Source of the DNA: Isoetes taiwanensis
Taxonomy: Eukaryota; Streptophyta; Lycopodiopsida; Isoetales; Isoetaceae
DNA length: 64,000 nucleotides
Assembly (NCBI GenBank): GCA_021234155.1
Contig: JAJEKV010000046.1
Location: 2,160,298 to 2,224,297, forward strand
Reading direction: 5' to 3'
Each line of letters opens with the position of its first letter. Position 1 is the stretch's first letter. Position numbers and translations under genes: made by a program. Below are positions 12,290 to 24,640 of the stretch, piece by piece. The notes below the pieces were generated by a model. It searched no databases. It had not been told where the DNA came from and saw only the letters and a program-made list of their open reading frames with translations.

Positions 12290-13366
12290 AAGGGATACAA
12301 TGCCTGCATTGGGAAAGGGAATAAGTGTTTGAGGCTCTCATGACTTGAGGTAATCTTATCAAAGGGTTATTTCAAATATTGATACGTGCATGCAGTATTT
12401 AGTTACCTGTAACATATTATAGAAGAATAAGAAAATATTGTAAATAAATGAAAATAAATCAATTTCTAGAGAAGCCAAAGAAAAGCAAGTTTCTTCAGGC
12501 ATAATAATTGAGTTTCCTGAGCTGGAGGAGCAGCAATAGTTGCTTTTAACATCTGTTAAATAGTAGATAGCTACAGGAACAGTAAATAGTCATTCTCTTC
12601 AGTCGCCACCTTATGGATGAGGTGAATTCTGCGAACTGACATTCAAGCAAAAGGAATAGATATGGAGAAAAAAGAACAAATAAAAATGGTTTTCAAGCAT
12701 AAAAAAGCAAGCAGTTTGCTCTTATGTTGCCTAGATAAGAAATATATATATCATTAAATGCAAGAAAAGGAGATTAAACACTTGAAGCTCCCGAATTTGC
12801 TGCACTTTAGCATTTCATAAAGATTGGCCCACCATTTTGTTGGCATTCTGAGCTTGGAAGGAGCTAGTACTCTAAAACTATATGTGAAGCTATGCTAACA
12901 CAAATGGTGAAGCATACCTCATTTGCAATAGGTTATGTTTTTAGCTACCTAAGGTGGAAGTATCCTTCAAATGCACTTGAAATCTATGTATGTGAACTAA
13001 TTTCTAGTCCAAACTTTCTTATGTAAGCAGCTTAACTGAATCCCTGTTAAGTCTAAGCTTGCAGTCCAAGTTAACCGACTCTAAGCAAATAAGAATCTAG
13101 ACAGGTAAGTCAAGTGCAGAGAGCAAATAAGAATCTAGACGAACTAATGAGATCAATGCTGAGGCAAGCTAAAGCAGAACAAAAGTTCATGTATGAAGTA
13201 GAAATAGAAGAAAGGAGAACGAAAACATCACGCTGTTTGAGGTAGAAATAGAAACAATTTAATCCAAGCAAGCCGTGCATTCATCCAAAGAATGGATTAT
13301 TGGCATGCAGAGATATACAGATTCCTGCTTTCGCAAATTTGAATGAAACCAATTAACAAAAAGATG

Positions 13367-13525
13367 AGGGTAAAGCCCAACACTTACTTGTGGTATAACA
13401 TGGCGTGGGAAGCGCCTGGCTTGCAAATCCATCCTCTGAAGTTATCCTTCATATGGATGCCATCTAGATGCATGCGGGTTCTGCGTGGCATCGATCCGGT
13501 ATGCCCTCCCGAGACGATAAGAATG
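13367..13525 (-). pseudogene. Exon-like fragment near the 5' end of Helitron C
   Basis: A minus-strand reading with HMKDNFRGWICKPGASHAML leading into CACAA|GTAAGT, a strong donor. Unrecognised. It lies about 160-320 bp inside the Helitron 5' terminus. Confidence 0.3.
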
Positions 13526-13688
13526 GAAATCGAAAACCCAAAGTCCTACAGAAAAGAGTTCTATGCTTTTTGGAAAATCGGAAATGTTTTACGGCTTCCA
13601 AAACTCTAAAAATCTTAGGAAATCAATCTAAAAAGAATTCCAAAAAAGTTTTTAGTCAAACTGGAAAATTTCAAATTAAAAAGATTGA

Positions 13689-14245
13689 TATATCTATGTT
13701 CTTATGTTTGTCGCACTCAATCTGACCGTCAATCCGAGATCCTACGACTTACATGGCTTTAGGACATATCCTATGGTTCAGATGGCTTGGAAGTTTCTAT
13801 ACAGATGATCCTACGATCTAGGTTGATTTGATCCTAATCGTCGATCCGAGATCCTATGGCTTATGTTGCTTGGGGATATATCCTACGGTGCACATGGCTC
13901 GAAATTATATGTAATCGGTCCTACGGTCCAGGTTGTTCTTGATCCTGATCGTCGATCCGAGATCCTACGGCTCATGTTGCTTTGAGCCATATCCTACAAT
14001 GCACATGGTTTTGGGAATTATATGTAATAGATTCTACGGTCCAAGTTGTTCTTGCCATGTTGCTTTAGATTTTTTCCACGTAGCGCGATCTCGACCCTTG
14101 ATCGGGTCCAAGTGCTCGGCCCTAAGGAGAGGCTTTTAAAAGTTCTATATTGTTCAGGCGATTTGAACCCTGGTCATTACCCCACCACTAGATGATGCAT
14201 TAATTCACTGAAATAATTGATGTTTTAAACATACTTAGGTTTTTC
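13689..14245. repeat. Continuation of compound tandem repeat after Helitron C
   Basis: Begins TATATCTATGTTCTTATG and repeats the GATCCTACGGCTCA-type subunits. It ends in a fourth tRNA-like cassette (about 14105-14225, degenerate B box complement GATTTGAACC, A-box region CCACCACTAGATGATGC). The heat-shock-element part is missing because the next transposon begins. Confidence 0.8.
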
Positions 14246-15369
14246 CCATGGGTGCAAAATGGGTCTTGGGTAGCGAAATCACCGTCAGCCCCGGACGCCG
14301 CTACAAGTGCTTAAAATCGGGTGTGTTTTAAACACGACGTCGCGTGATTGAAGTATTGACATGTAGGGTGCGCCAGATCAAATGACAATTTGAGAGAATC
14401 ATGAACATGTTTGGTGCGGAAACATGAATGCATGTAGCCGCCATATTCTGGATGGCGGGCTAACCCATCTTAATTCAAGCAAAATGGAGGGACTAATTGT
14501 TTCCAAGAATTGCACGAACCGAAATTCAACAATTTGCCCCTCACCAATTCAGCAAATACGAGAAATCCGGGATAGATGAAACCCAATTCCTCTCCCGTTC
14601 AATTTCTGAGCCATTGATGCGGCAAGGAAGAAGAGATCGGAGGCGAGAGATTGTATGCAAAGAAGGTAGCAATGAAGAAGAATTTCTCTTCTAAAGTCGC
14701 GCCTTCAAAGGCGAATAAGAAATTGAGGCCCGGTGGCCATGAGAATAAGAGAAATTTCAGGAGAAATTTATGAAGTATTCAACCAAATCGGTACAAATGT
14801 TGATGACAATGACAAAGGCCGCATCCTTGTGGTCTTCTTTGGAGGGCAAAGGGATTTACCAATTGCTTCTATAAAGAAATCTAAGCGAGGTTACTATGGC
14901 CGAGCAAATGGTGAAGAATTTGAAGGAAACAATGCAAGAACATAAGTTTGAGAGGAATTATGACATGCTTCGTGCAAGGAAGTCCACCACGATAATGGCG
15001 GCCGGCAGGTACAAATGGTGTCAAGCCATTGAATCAGAAGTGGCGGATTGCTCGGCATCCCGGAAAAACAATTTCAAATGCTTTTCAAAGAAGGGTGCAA
15101 GCTAACAAAGGGAAGGACCTTGGTCAATGTTCGGGGAGGAGGAAGCGGATGGATAGCATGTTAGATCACAATAGAAAATTTTTGTTATCAAGTTCGGGAC
15201 GAGAAAATACAAGAGTTTCTCCATACAAGAAAGGCGTGAGGAAGTATGTATCGAGAGGCGAGGGAATAAAGATGGAACATCAATTCACCTTCTTGAAGTC
15301 AGCCAAGTAAGTATTCATCCTATATTGTAGGGTTCATTATATGTAGCATTTATTTGGCATTCACCGCGA

Positions 15370-17190
15370 TTTCCCTGCCGGTTGCAATTCTACCTCGAGG
15401 TTTTTAGAGGAGAATCCTCATATCAAAATTGCATTTCTTGAGACTTTTGAGAGGTTGAAACCTAGTTTTGTAAGGAGGATCGTGAGAGGCATACATCTTT
15501 GTTGCATTTACCACTTGAAATTTGAATACATCATGCAAGGATTGAGCAGCTGAAAATCGGGTGGAGTTCATGACAATTACAAGCTGCCCTTTGTGAGATT
15601 TGTGGCCACGGCCCGAGAATGTGCAGCCAAGGAGCATACAATCAAGTGTACCCGGTGATTTATGGAGACAAGTGGTGCAACAAAGGTGATGATGAGGAGT
15701 GGTTTGATCATAAGCGCTTGATGTTGGCGTGTAAAAATGTGGGTTGGATAGAATTAGAAAATGTCCACGGGGAAATGGATGGCACGGGTTCAGTACTAGT
15801 TAATTGGAAGACATTTGAAAAGCAACTTTTGTGTGGACGGGACAGAGAATTGAGGGGATCAAGAAAGGCTTTGAGGTACAAACCTGTCTTGAGATTAGTC
15901 TGAAGGACGAAGTCCCAAAAAGAATTTCAAGAGGAAGTGAAGAAGGTAATATCAGATTTTGTTCCACACAATTACATAGCACATTGGCGCCAATCGGTTT
16001 AAGCGAGTGTGTGTCATCATTTCGGAAGATACAATTGTATCGTTATTGACTTTTTGCAGAAAATTACGGACATCAAGATCGAGAATGAGCCCCAATCAAT
16101 GCAGCGGCATCTACGGACCAAGTTTCTATACTTGTTCACATAACATATAGGCATGACAAAAGTCTTTGCGATATTCTGTTCTTGTGCATGAGACGAAGAA
16201 AACTGTCAAAAAGAAAAAAAAAAACGAAGGTTGGAGCGGTCGGGAATAGACTCAACAACGGTAGGAAGATCATAAAAGAGACTCACTTTTACATTTTCGA
16301 TGATAAAGTGCATGACTCATTATTTGTGGAACAACGCCTACAAAAAGCATGTTGCATGGCTTAAGGAGCGAGGAAATAGAGTATGAGAAGCATTGGTTTT
16401 GGAGTGATGGCTGCTCATCACAATTCAAGTCGGGGAAAACCTTTTTTTTTTTTTCTTGGCGGTACTTCACAATCAATGACAAAGGAAATAGTGTGGAACT
16501 ACTTTGCCCTTTGCTCATGGTAAAGGTGAACATGATGGTGCAGTCTTTGTTATCAAAAAGGCTGCTAAGTAAGGAACAACTCAAACCCAATGGTGTGCAA
16601 GCGAGGCATGCTAAAGATATTGTAAAATTTACGTGTACATATTTTTGATCTACCGGTCGATGAAAGAGATGAGATCAAAAAGATATTTTTGGGAAATTGA
16701 ACTGCTTTGTTGTGGCAAACATGGAAGAATATGAAATTGAAACACTCAAAGGCACAAAGAAGATTCAACGTATCGGACACTGTCGTGAGGACTAGACCAA
16801 ACAGGCTTGCTCATAGATGCTGTCATGTTTACGCTTTCGTTTTGCATGGATCATAATTGGGACTCTGCATCAATCTGGTAGATTTGGAAAGTGGGAGGTA
16901 AGCTGACTTAAAACCAGGAGTTGAGAAGAAAAAGGAGACTCTTGAACAAGCCAATGAATGGATCGGTAATTTGGTAGAGGTAGGTGACAATTTTGCGATT
17001 GAATCTTTGAGGTAGACAATTCGAGGAGGGTGTGGACTTCTACATCCTCAAGTGCCTGAACCCAAATGCACACTTGAAGATTCATACAAAGATGGATGGG
17101 GGCAAAAATTTGGAGTGCATGAGGTTATCTTAAGTGGATTGTATTATCAATTCTTGGGTAATTTCAAGTATATGTTGCTCACTAAACAAC
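15370..17190 (+). pseudogene. Decayed transposase-like gene (SDGCxxQFK / HGKGxHD type), copy 1
   Basis: Several frames must be joined, so the gene is dead. In order: FLEENPHIKI...FERLKPSFVRRIVRG...CCIYHLKFEY (about 15400-15550), a Cys/basic region, KEFQEEVKKVISDFVPHNYIAHW (15913-15985), VIDFLQKITDIKIENEPQSM (about 16040-16100), THFYIFDDKVHDSLFVEQ (about 16280-16340), WSDGCSSQFKSG (about 16400-16435), AHGKGEHDGAVFVIKKA (about 16515-16565), EQLKPNGVQARHAKDIVKF, and a C-terminal EEGVDFYILKCLNPN. This block order recurs in uncharacterised transposon ORFs of plants and animals. The acidic residues in IDF, SDG and HD are candidate catalytic positions by analogy with DDE enzymes; that is inference. 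Confidence 0.65.
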
Positions 17191-17699
17191 CCGAAGCCTC
17201 AGGTGCACTGACCATGTGGTAAGATATCCTAAAATTGATATGGAAAAAGTAGAAGGCCTGAGATGTATGCAATTTCACGGGGAGACCCATGAAAAATTAT
17301 GGCGATCTCCCAATAACAATGTAATTGTTTGACACTTACTTGAAATTGATGTTATTCTTTTCAAGTGATTTGTTGTTCCAGCACCTAAGCATGTAAGCAC
17401 ATATTTTTATATATATTAACAATAGTGAGGATGCACAAGGGTGGTGTGCATGGACCGTACTTGAATTGAAGATTGAATTGTTGTTTATAAGAATGTAGAT
17501 TTGTGACATTGGAATAAGGTTCAATTATTTATTTTGGTACCATCACTATCCCAACATTCTTGGCAAAATTATATTGTCAAAGGCGTTTCCTTGATGTGAC
17601 ATGTGTCAATTCGGTAGTCATCACGAAATATTGCGCACGGTTGCAATTAATTGTTCGGCGTGTGAGGGTTTATCGTTGCTGACGGCGCCTAAGCCGCGG

Positions 17700-18066
17700 G
17701 ACTTAGCGGTGAAAGCCCACAAGCTCACGCTCCGCCTACAAGCTCTCCGCCAATTCATCCGCCCGCCAATTCCTCCTCACTCCCCAATCCTCCCAATCCT
17801 CCCAATCCTCCCAATCCCTCAGGCATGAAGGCGAGCACATAGCGAGGGCTGGGAGGTCACCTGGCGGGGCTTACTAAAGCGTCGAAGAGGTGTTCCCTCC
17901 ACTCTTCCCGCCTCTGCAGGAAGTGCTTCTTTGCCTCCCACTCTTTGCCTCCTCTCCCGCCCTCTCGCCTCCCGGTTTGGGGAGTCGATTCAGATTCCTC
18001 ATCTTCGATTCCTATGAGGAATCGAGAAAATGAGAATCGGAAATGAATCCTTGAGGAATATGTCAC
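17700..18066. repeat. C-rich short-repeat stretch in transposon copy 1
   Basis: Contains (CTCCCAATC)n around 17785-17820 and CT/CCG-rich sequence to about 17960. Composition differs sharply from the surroundings. Non-coding as far as I can tell. Confidence 0.5.
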
Positions 18067-18104
18067 CGCCCGTGATCTGCGGGGATGGATAGGCGAATCG
18101 AAGG

Positions 18105-18175
18105 AGAAGAGGAAGAGGAAGAGGAAGAGGAAAGAAGAGGAAGAGGAAGAGGAAGAGGAAGAGGAAGAGGAAACG
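18105..18175. repeat. (GAGGAA)n repeat
   Basis: About eleven GAGGAA/GAAGAG units, purine-only on the plus strand. Confidence 0.85.
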
Positions 18176-18345
18176 AGGAAGGCGACTTGGAGGAGCTCGG
18201 GGCTTTCCTTAAAGGTACATGCAAATTTTCATTTGTTTCTGTTTTCATTTTTAAGTTTGTTTAATCTTCGTTTGTTTAATTTTTCGTTTGTTTCATTTGT
18301 TGCGGATGGAGAATGAATGCAGGGGGATGAAGATGAAGATGAAGA

Positions 18346-18440
18346 AGACACCCCTTGAAGAAGACACCCCCTTGAAGAAGACACCCCCTTGATGAAGAAG
18401 ACACCCCCTTTGAAGAAGACACCCCCTTTGAAGAAGACAC
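18346..18440. repeat. Tandem 17-18 bp minisatellite
   Basis: About five units of CCTTGAAGAAGACACCC with small length changes (CCCCCTTGATGAAGAAG, CCCCCTTTGAAGAAGAC). Open in all minus frames because it lacks stops, which explains several short overlapping frames there. Confidence 0.85.
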
Positions 18441-19359
18441 GGCCTCGGGGCCAAAATTTTGTAACAATTTTGTAAAATTTTGTACATTGGCCTAATGGCC
18501 TTTTTATAAAAATCTTGTTTACCATCAAACTTTGTTGTAACTTTGTTTCTTGTTTCATTGAGATCTCTTCTTCTTCATCTATGAAATGTTATTTTTGTCT
18601 ATCTATCAAATTTATGAAGTTGAATTCTGTCCCGGTCCATTCGGATTACGCTTGAATGTAACGATTGCTCTAGCTCTTTCATTAGTTTCAAACACTAAGC
18701 ATTTTAATCACTTTCAGCGGTGCGGTGAGTAAACCTTTGGAACACCACGAGCACTTATGCAATAAAGCGGCTACCTTTAAGCGGTTATATGGCTTAACAA
18801 TAAGCCTTTGCACCTTACGCATGGCGGTAAGCACATTATGACATTAAGCAACTACATAAAAGTATCATCCTTTGCAAGACAATAAGCGATGATATCGCCA
18901 TTAAGACTCAAACCATAGCACTTGCAGGCAATTTTTTTTTTAAGCACTTGATAAGTTTTAAGCATCCCTTTCAGTCAGCATTGAAGTATATATAAACAAT
19001 ATAGCAAAAACTTATAGACAAGCGCATTGAACTACATAAACAATATAGCAAAAACATTCTTAAATTAAGATAAAGATGGTACATGAAAAGTGTAGGATTC
19101 CTTGGCCTAAATAAATGACAAACAGACCAATAATCATGGAGAATGACAAGCGTCATCACCATAAACCTTCTCAATTCCTCCTTCACAAACTGCGAGGCGC
19201 AAGCTGTTTTCGAGAAAGTCTTTCCAAGCATAGCTTCATAATCTTTCTATCTGTCTTAGGCCAAGGCTTGTATCTATGTGTATTCTTCACCCGGTAACTT
19301 CATTTCTTCCTCGGTCTTGGCTGCGATATATTTCTTCTATCTTTGGGGTGAGTCTTGGT

Positions 19360-19840
19360 AGCACTTCATCATGGACATCCATCTTGAATGCAGGTACCCT
19401 TGAGAAATTTCGAGGGTTTGCTAAGGTAAGACTTGTACAATGAATCATCAAGAAGCAAAGTCTTGCAGAGAATCTTGGGTATGACTCATATATTTTCCCA
19501 AGTGGCTTCATCATATTTGGACCCGGGTTTGTTAGGGTGGTGAAAAGTGCGCACACATTTTTTTCTGTCCCCATACAAATTCAAATCGTCCCTCAAATGC
19601 GGACATAGTACTTGCGGCACATCTTCCACATTGGAGAGTTGCATTGATGACCATATACCAACACAACATACGTAACAAAGTCTTCAAGAAGAAACTGCTT
19701 ACGGTGCGAATATCACTTTCTTTACGCTAGTGTATGTCATTGTCAATCCACGCTTCCAAAGCGTATGTGTTCATTTGCACCAAATGTTTTTACCAACACA
19801 CCATTTAAATCCAAGACAATGAGTTTATCTTTGGTGGCAA
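19360..19840 (-). pseudogene. NIF/FCP1-like HAD phosphatase domain gene, copy 1
   Basis: Read on the minus strand: KLIVLDLNGVLV (complement of about 19795-19832, HAD motif I region), FEFVWGQKKC (about 19580), KPGSKYDEATWENI (about 19530-19490) and TLLLDDSLYKSYLSKPSKFL (about 19450-19390). These match the order of the NLI-interacting factor domain: (L/V)DLNG, FVWxQxxC, then LL(I/L)DDSxYK. At least one frameshift (an A run at 19557-19564) and a stop after ENI break it. The motif I aspartate pair is D-N rather than D-D. Family members dephosphorylate proteins such as the RNA polymerase II tail; a role in the transposon is unknown. It converges on the transposase relic. Confidence 0.65.
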
Positions 19841-20199
19841 ATCAATATTTGAAATGCGTTGGAACATCACGAATACCTACACAACGGGAATTACTACATG
19901 AATAAATAGATGAAGATGAAAATGAAAAATGGGTTGAATGTGGAAACCTTTACGTATCAATGGCGAGGATTCTCGACCTAATGAGAATGAACTGGTAATC
20001 CCTACGATTGAATGCAACAAAAGAAAATCAATAATATTCAATGTTTTAATCAACACTAAGTTGTGGCCTTGCCCAACAATGCCCATACCCCCTTTCGGGG
20101 TTATTAATGGCAGCAATCACTTGTTGAAGATCGGGCTCACACGAAACTTGAGGGGCGATTACGCATTTTCTTGAGAACACGCCGATATGTGTGGTGTCA

Positions 20200-21780
20200 T
20201 GATTGAGGCTGCTTCTGCATCTTTTGCATAGCTACTTCTTGTTCTCTTTCTTGTAGCTTTGAACAACTACTTTGCTATCCTCCAGCTTACCCCTCTTTGT
20301 TCTTACGCCCTTTCCTTTACGCAAATATTCAGCCAAGTTGCCCTCATCCGATGGAATTACTCCCTCGACTTCCTTAGGTGCTTAGGTGTGTACAATCGGG
20401 TCGTTGTTTTTCCACAACTGGTCTTGTGTTTGACTTCTTCTATAGCTTCTTGGACGACTTCTTGGGTGGTGGTGGTGGTTCTGCTGTTGCAATCAAATCT
20501 GTCACAATTGGATTTGTACTCCTATAGGACTTTTTGCGGTGTTGTGCATCTTCAAATGGCACCATTGTCCTTCTTTGAACCCTCAGCGGTGAGACCTCAC
20601 TTGCGGGGCCGGATTAACACTTCCTTTTTGGTGTACTATTTGAAGCACCGCAACATGGCCAAAAACCTAGCTCGTCAAATACACCCTCGAACCTTTCGGG
20701 CAACCATGAATACATTGTCCTCCTCTCAACAATGAACAACAAGCTATATGATACTCATGTTGGCAATTCGGTGCTAAACTTAACTTTGTAAGCTTTAGTG
20801 AATTCCGGACCACATGCGAACATGTATAAAATGAATCTTCCACTAGCAACTTATCTCGTATAATAGTAGAGATGCTAAATGTTTGAGGAGTATCCATTTT
20901 CAGCTTCCACAAATTGTTTATGTAGAAATCGAGAAGTCTCTGTTCTTCTTCGAGAACTTTTAACTCCTCCTCAAGTTTGAGTTTCGTTTGACACGCTCAT
21001 TAATGGATGTAGGGTTCATTGCTTTTTGTACCTTGTTCTGTGCCAAGTTTCCATCTGGACGATCTGCTCCAAATCTTTAATTTACGCCTCCAACTCACAT
21101 GTTGGATTAAGCGAACTCCTCTGTTTTGTAGCCAAATCATTTGTGCTTTGTCTTAAAGCTGTTTTCAGCCTCTTCCAACATCATTTTACGTAATTGGAGG
21201 CCTTCTCATTGCCTTTCAGCTCACTTCCCTCTTGCTTCAGATTCTTTGTGATAAGTAAAACTGATTTTCCAATCTCTGTCTTTGCATTCTCTAAGGTTTT
21301 ATGTTTTCATCACATGCCCGACCTCATTTGATCCATTTGCCACCTTTGGCTTTGCCTTCATTTGAGTTTTCCTAACATGTGCTACAACATCGCCTCTGTT
21401 TTTACTTGTCTATTGTTGTGGTATCTTTGACATTACCACGACAAATGCAGCCCGGTTTACTTTGTGTTCCTCAGGTGCAAGTATTGATCTAGTGCAATTT
21501 TCAAGCGCCAAAAGCAAGGGCCGGTTGCTTTCTTACTTCTTTGTTGTGACAATTCTTGTAGATTTTTTGGTGAGTGTTTCCAACTTCTCTTGAAGATGCT
21601 CCTTTTGCGGTGCCATTTTATCTTTCCCTTGTTCAACTTCTTTGTCCAAACAGAATCCCAATCTCGATCCGCGTGACATTATTTTTCCAACCAAGCTTCT
21701 TCCTCGTGGGGCTTCACCCCGAATTGCCTGAACCTCGATGGTGTGAAAATCATCCGCGCTCCATGCCTCCATCGTCCGCG
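20200..21780 (-). pseudogene. Unrecognised upstream part of copy 1 cargo gene(s)
   Basis: Minus-strand fragments with charged, low-complexity character: KEVEQGKDKMAPQKEHLQEK near 21640, and EGNLAEYLRKGKGVRTKRGK near 20340. They lie upstream of and on the same strand as the NIF domain and may be its N-terminal exons. I recognise no domain. Confidence 0.3.
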
Positions 21781-21928
21781 GTGAAACACCGATCCGAGTT
21801 TTCTAGCCCGGGAAAAGGAGGGAGAAGGGCGTGGCGAAGCTTCGGCGTCCATGAGTTTTCAAAGACTTAAAAGTGCTTAAACGCGGCGGGCCAAAAGTTG
21901 TACCCCACTAGCGATTTTACACCCCCAT

Positions 21929-22788
21929 CTTTGTGTGTAACGTGTCTAATTGGCCATCTTAGCTGAGCTTGAGACTCGAGCAGCCCAGAGCATACAATGC
22001 AATCACTAGAGGTCCCTTGAAACATGATGGTATCAACTTAGATAAGCGGTCTTCCAATACCAACACCTAGATGGTCATCCCCAAGCCTTTGATTATTTAC
22101 ACTATCGGATGGATCCATTGTGGTTATGATACCCTCTGCAAAGACTGTCCCAGTGCACGTGTGCAAGCATTCCAACTTCCTCCACTGAAGCCTCGGGCAT
22201 TGTCTCACACTTGCCGTGCATTTCTCGATTTCAATTGTAGTCATTTCCTAAATATGAAAAGATTCCAAATATATATTAGGAATGCCACATAATAAAAAAT
22301 ATATAAAAAGGGGCCAAAAGTAAGATCTTAGAATTGCATCTGTTTCGATCAATCCCTAAGCAGTCTGATCAATCCAGATCAAGCATTTGGCTTTGCCAGG
22401 CTGGTACTCAATGCTTTTGGTCTATGTAATCCTTTAAACAATGACCAAAACTGAAATCTTTAAAGTCATAGAAAAGTGGCCCAAGATCTTAGATTATAAG
22501 TCTATGCTAATACATTTGTAAACTAAGTGTCATTAGATATTAATCTGCAGGCATGCAATTCTGGCCCCAATGTCTACATGCACACGCATTTCTGGCTCCA
22601 ACAACTACATACATATGTTGATCCAATATAGTTTGCCAAATGTACTACATGAACCTAAATTTGATGCTTTACAGCTTTTTGTTACTCATTATGCATGTAG
22701 TTCCACATCATCTTGCATGCCATACTAGACCACACAATCATAGATTATTAGCACAAATCCAAATTATATCTTGTTCTTGGCTTAGCTA
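21929..22788. other. Spacer, nothing recognised
   Basis: AT-rich sequence between the right end of transposon copy 1 and the proposed start of Helitron A. No supported frame or repeat. Confidence 0.4.
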
Positions 22789-23068
22789 TCCTATTTAAAC
22801 CTTATGGATCAGCACCAATATGCACTGGCCGTTGTATTTTTCTATTATATAAATGGGCCAGTGACGAATTAACATTTGAAATGACTACCACAAAGTGGAC
22901 CTTTCAATGATATCATATAACAGAAATTCGACAGAATTCGACATTTAAATGGGATGTCCAGTATAATTCGTCTTCATAATATTCCAAAGCGACAAAAGAA
23001 GAAATGGGCCCTTGCACCATTTGTTAGCTCTGTTGTGTAGCATTTAGGAAATTGAAACAAGGTGCTGC

Positions 23069-23088
23069 GCACGGAGGGTTGCCCTCCG
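23069..23088. other. Short perfect hairpin
   Basis: ACGGAGGG-TTG-CCCTCCGT, an 8-bp stem with a 3-base loop, shortly before the first copy of the palindromic repeat. It resembles Helitron terminal hairpins, but no CTAG follows within 15 bases. Confidence 0.5.
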
Positions 23089-23139
23089 TGACCCGAGAGT
23101 GAAATGGCTTAAATCACACTTCAAAGTCATGTTTTCGAG

Positions 23140-23213
23140 CATATACTGACATATACTTGGAATATGCTACAAACCCACATGGATGAGGGTTTTCTCTTAG
23201 GGGCAACCCAAAA
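23140..23213 (+). repeat. Palindromic-tail repeat, copy 1 (decayed)
   Basis: ATATACTTGGAATATGC...CCCACATGGATGAGGG, ending in GGGTTTTCTCTTAGGGGCAACCC-type sequence; aligns with the copies at 23630 and 28205. Confidence 0.6.
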
Positions 23214-23629
23214 AACTGGACTCAAACATATCAGTGGAATGCTATTTCCATGCCCAATTCATAATTCATAAGGCAAGGCATTCAAATACGCTAATAACTC
23301 ACAAATTGAATGTTGCAAATAGGAAAAAGAAACACAATCCATTGGTTCCATTCCCTTTTTGGGTTGGTCCAATGCCAAGACCTCCTCTGGAACTTCATCT
23401 TGAAGCTCTGTATTTTTCATCGGTACCATAGCACAATCATTTACATCATTCTTTGTTTGTACATCAAACTCAAAGCATTATGGTAAATAAGCGCCATGCT
23501 CTTGGAAGCCGAGGAAAATGCTTGAAGAAGAAGAAGGGTCGAGAAATGTGCGCCATGCGCTGCTGAAGGAATGAATTTTGGATGGCCAGAGTTTACGGCC
23601 GGCCGGTTTAGAGCAAGATCATCGAGGAT

Positions 23630-23712
23630 ATGCTAGGCATATCTTGGCTAAGATATACCTAGATATGCCCACATACCCACATAACGAGGGTTTGCCCCCT
23701 AGGGGCAACCCA
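23630..23712 (+). repeat. Palindromic-tail repeat, copy 2
   Basis: ATATACCTAGATATGCCCACATACCCACATAACGAGG followed by a near-palindrome around CCCCTAGGGG (one extra C and one missing A against copy 3). Confidence 0.75.
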
Positions 23713-24359
23713 AAAAGAGAACAGCAAAAAAAAATCCTTAAGGCTTTGGCTATGTCGTATTTATGGAATAGTTAGATGGACTAAGTAATAGATATTCATC
23801 TTAAAATTGTTAGTCTAAGGTTCCTTCTTAGCTCTAGCTAAGGTTACTTTCTAAACCTAAATGTTACAATTGATTCATTTAAGCTTGTAGTATCATCTAG
23901 ACCTAGATGCTACAATTGATTCTTTGAAGCTTTTACATTCTTGTAATATCATTTAGATAAAGTGCTGGTGAATGTTGCGTGATTCTTTAAGATTTGTTTT
24001 ATCTTTTTAAGATACTTAAAAGGTGTAGGCGGATGTGGACTAATTTATAGACCTTGATTGCTCCATTATCTCCTCCTGCTTTTGGCAAAATTATGGAAGC
24101 ATTGCATCAGAAGCATGCACACCTGACATGCATAAAACATTTTGGTTTCTTCAAGGTAATATTCTTCTAGATAGGTTGTTTTGAGGATAAAATGTTTTGC
24201 AGGAATGCAATTAGAAGATGTCTCCAAAATGTTATGGTTGTTTCAACCTTAACAACCTGTGTGAAAGAACTTGCTAGTGTTTCCATGTTACCAAAAGGCA
24301 AATATGGAGAATCAATATTAGAAAAAAATTTCGTAACTAAGCAATGTGAGGATGCTATC

Positions 24360-24640
24360 ATAGTGATAGAAAATAATAAACGAGACTTTAGACTTTGTTA
24401 CAGACCAGTCTTCAGGCTCTGTAGACAAGGTAACACCAGTAACAACATCAATTATGTGCTCAGCCAAGTGTAGCATTTCTGGGCGGATGTCCAACACAGC
24501 ACCTGTATGAGCTCCAACAATCACAAACTCCGATTTCATATGCTGAAATGAAGGCCTACCATTGATTGCATTTGCTTCTTTCCTACTAAGCTGCCTTCGC
24601 CAACTGTTATGAAAGCAAGATGCAGAGGGCAAGACCTACA
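24360..24640 (-). pseudogene. Unrecognised exon-like segment
   Basis: A long minus-strand open stretch with GAHTGAVLDIRPEMLHLAEH and VVTGVTLSTEPEDWSVTK. The second part has slight resemblance to the WDR92 C-terminal region (LSTQP..SLDWSPDK), and strand and order fit, but the first part does not. Left unassigned. Confidence 0.3.

Larger units (their letters stand above)
9217..13688 (-). mobile_element. Non-autonomous Helitron, 4472 bp (Helitron C)
   Basis: On the minus strand the element starts with TC at 13688 (TCAATCTTTTTAATTTG) and ends with hairpin GCCCGGC-AAC-GCCGGGC (complement of 9228-9244), seven bases, then CTAG at 9217. It sits between A (9216) and T (13689), the known Helitron target. 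The site is confirmed internally: the flanks join to match the uninterrupted sequence at 7811-7860 (CTAAC A|T ATATATATTCTTATG). No Rep/helicase frame is present. Minus-strand segments with splice-like borders suggest captured host exons. The rest of the interior shows no recognised gene. Confidence 0.88.
14250..21924. mobile_element. Large DNA transposon, copy 1 (7675 bp)
   Basis: The left end starts GGGTGCAAAAT and the right end, read inward on the minus strand, starts GGGTGTAAAAT. It is flanked by the direct repeat CCAT (14246-14249 and 21925-21928). Beyond the first 11 bases the arms share only blocks, for example AAGTGCTTAAAA-type sequence, so the inverted repeats are degenerate. Inside: a transposase-like relic on the plus strand (about 15370-17190) and a NIF-domain gene on the minus strand (about 19840-19360), pointing toward each other. 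14480-15310 holds short charged frames (for example KFERNYDMLRARKS) that may be the transposase N-terminus. The superfamily is not settled. Confidence 0.75.

Noticed and set aside
18229-18558. Overlapping ~60-109 codon minus frames
   Set aside because: Produced by the stop-free CCTTGAAGAAGACACCC minisatellite.
14250-21924. Mutator-like element assignment for copy 1 and copy 2
   Set aside because: Cargo genes would fit, but the flanking duplication is 4 bp, not 8-11 bp, and the transposase blocks do not look like MuDR.
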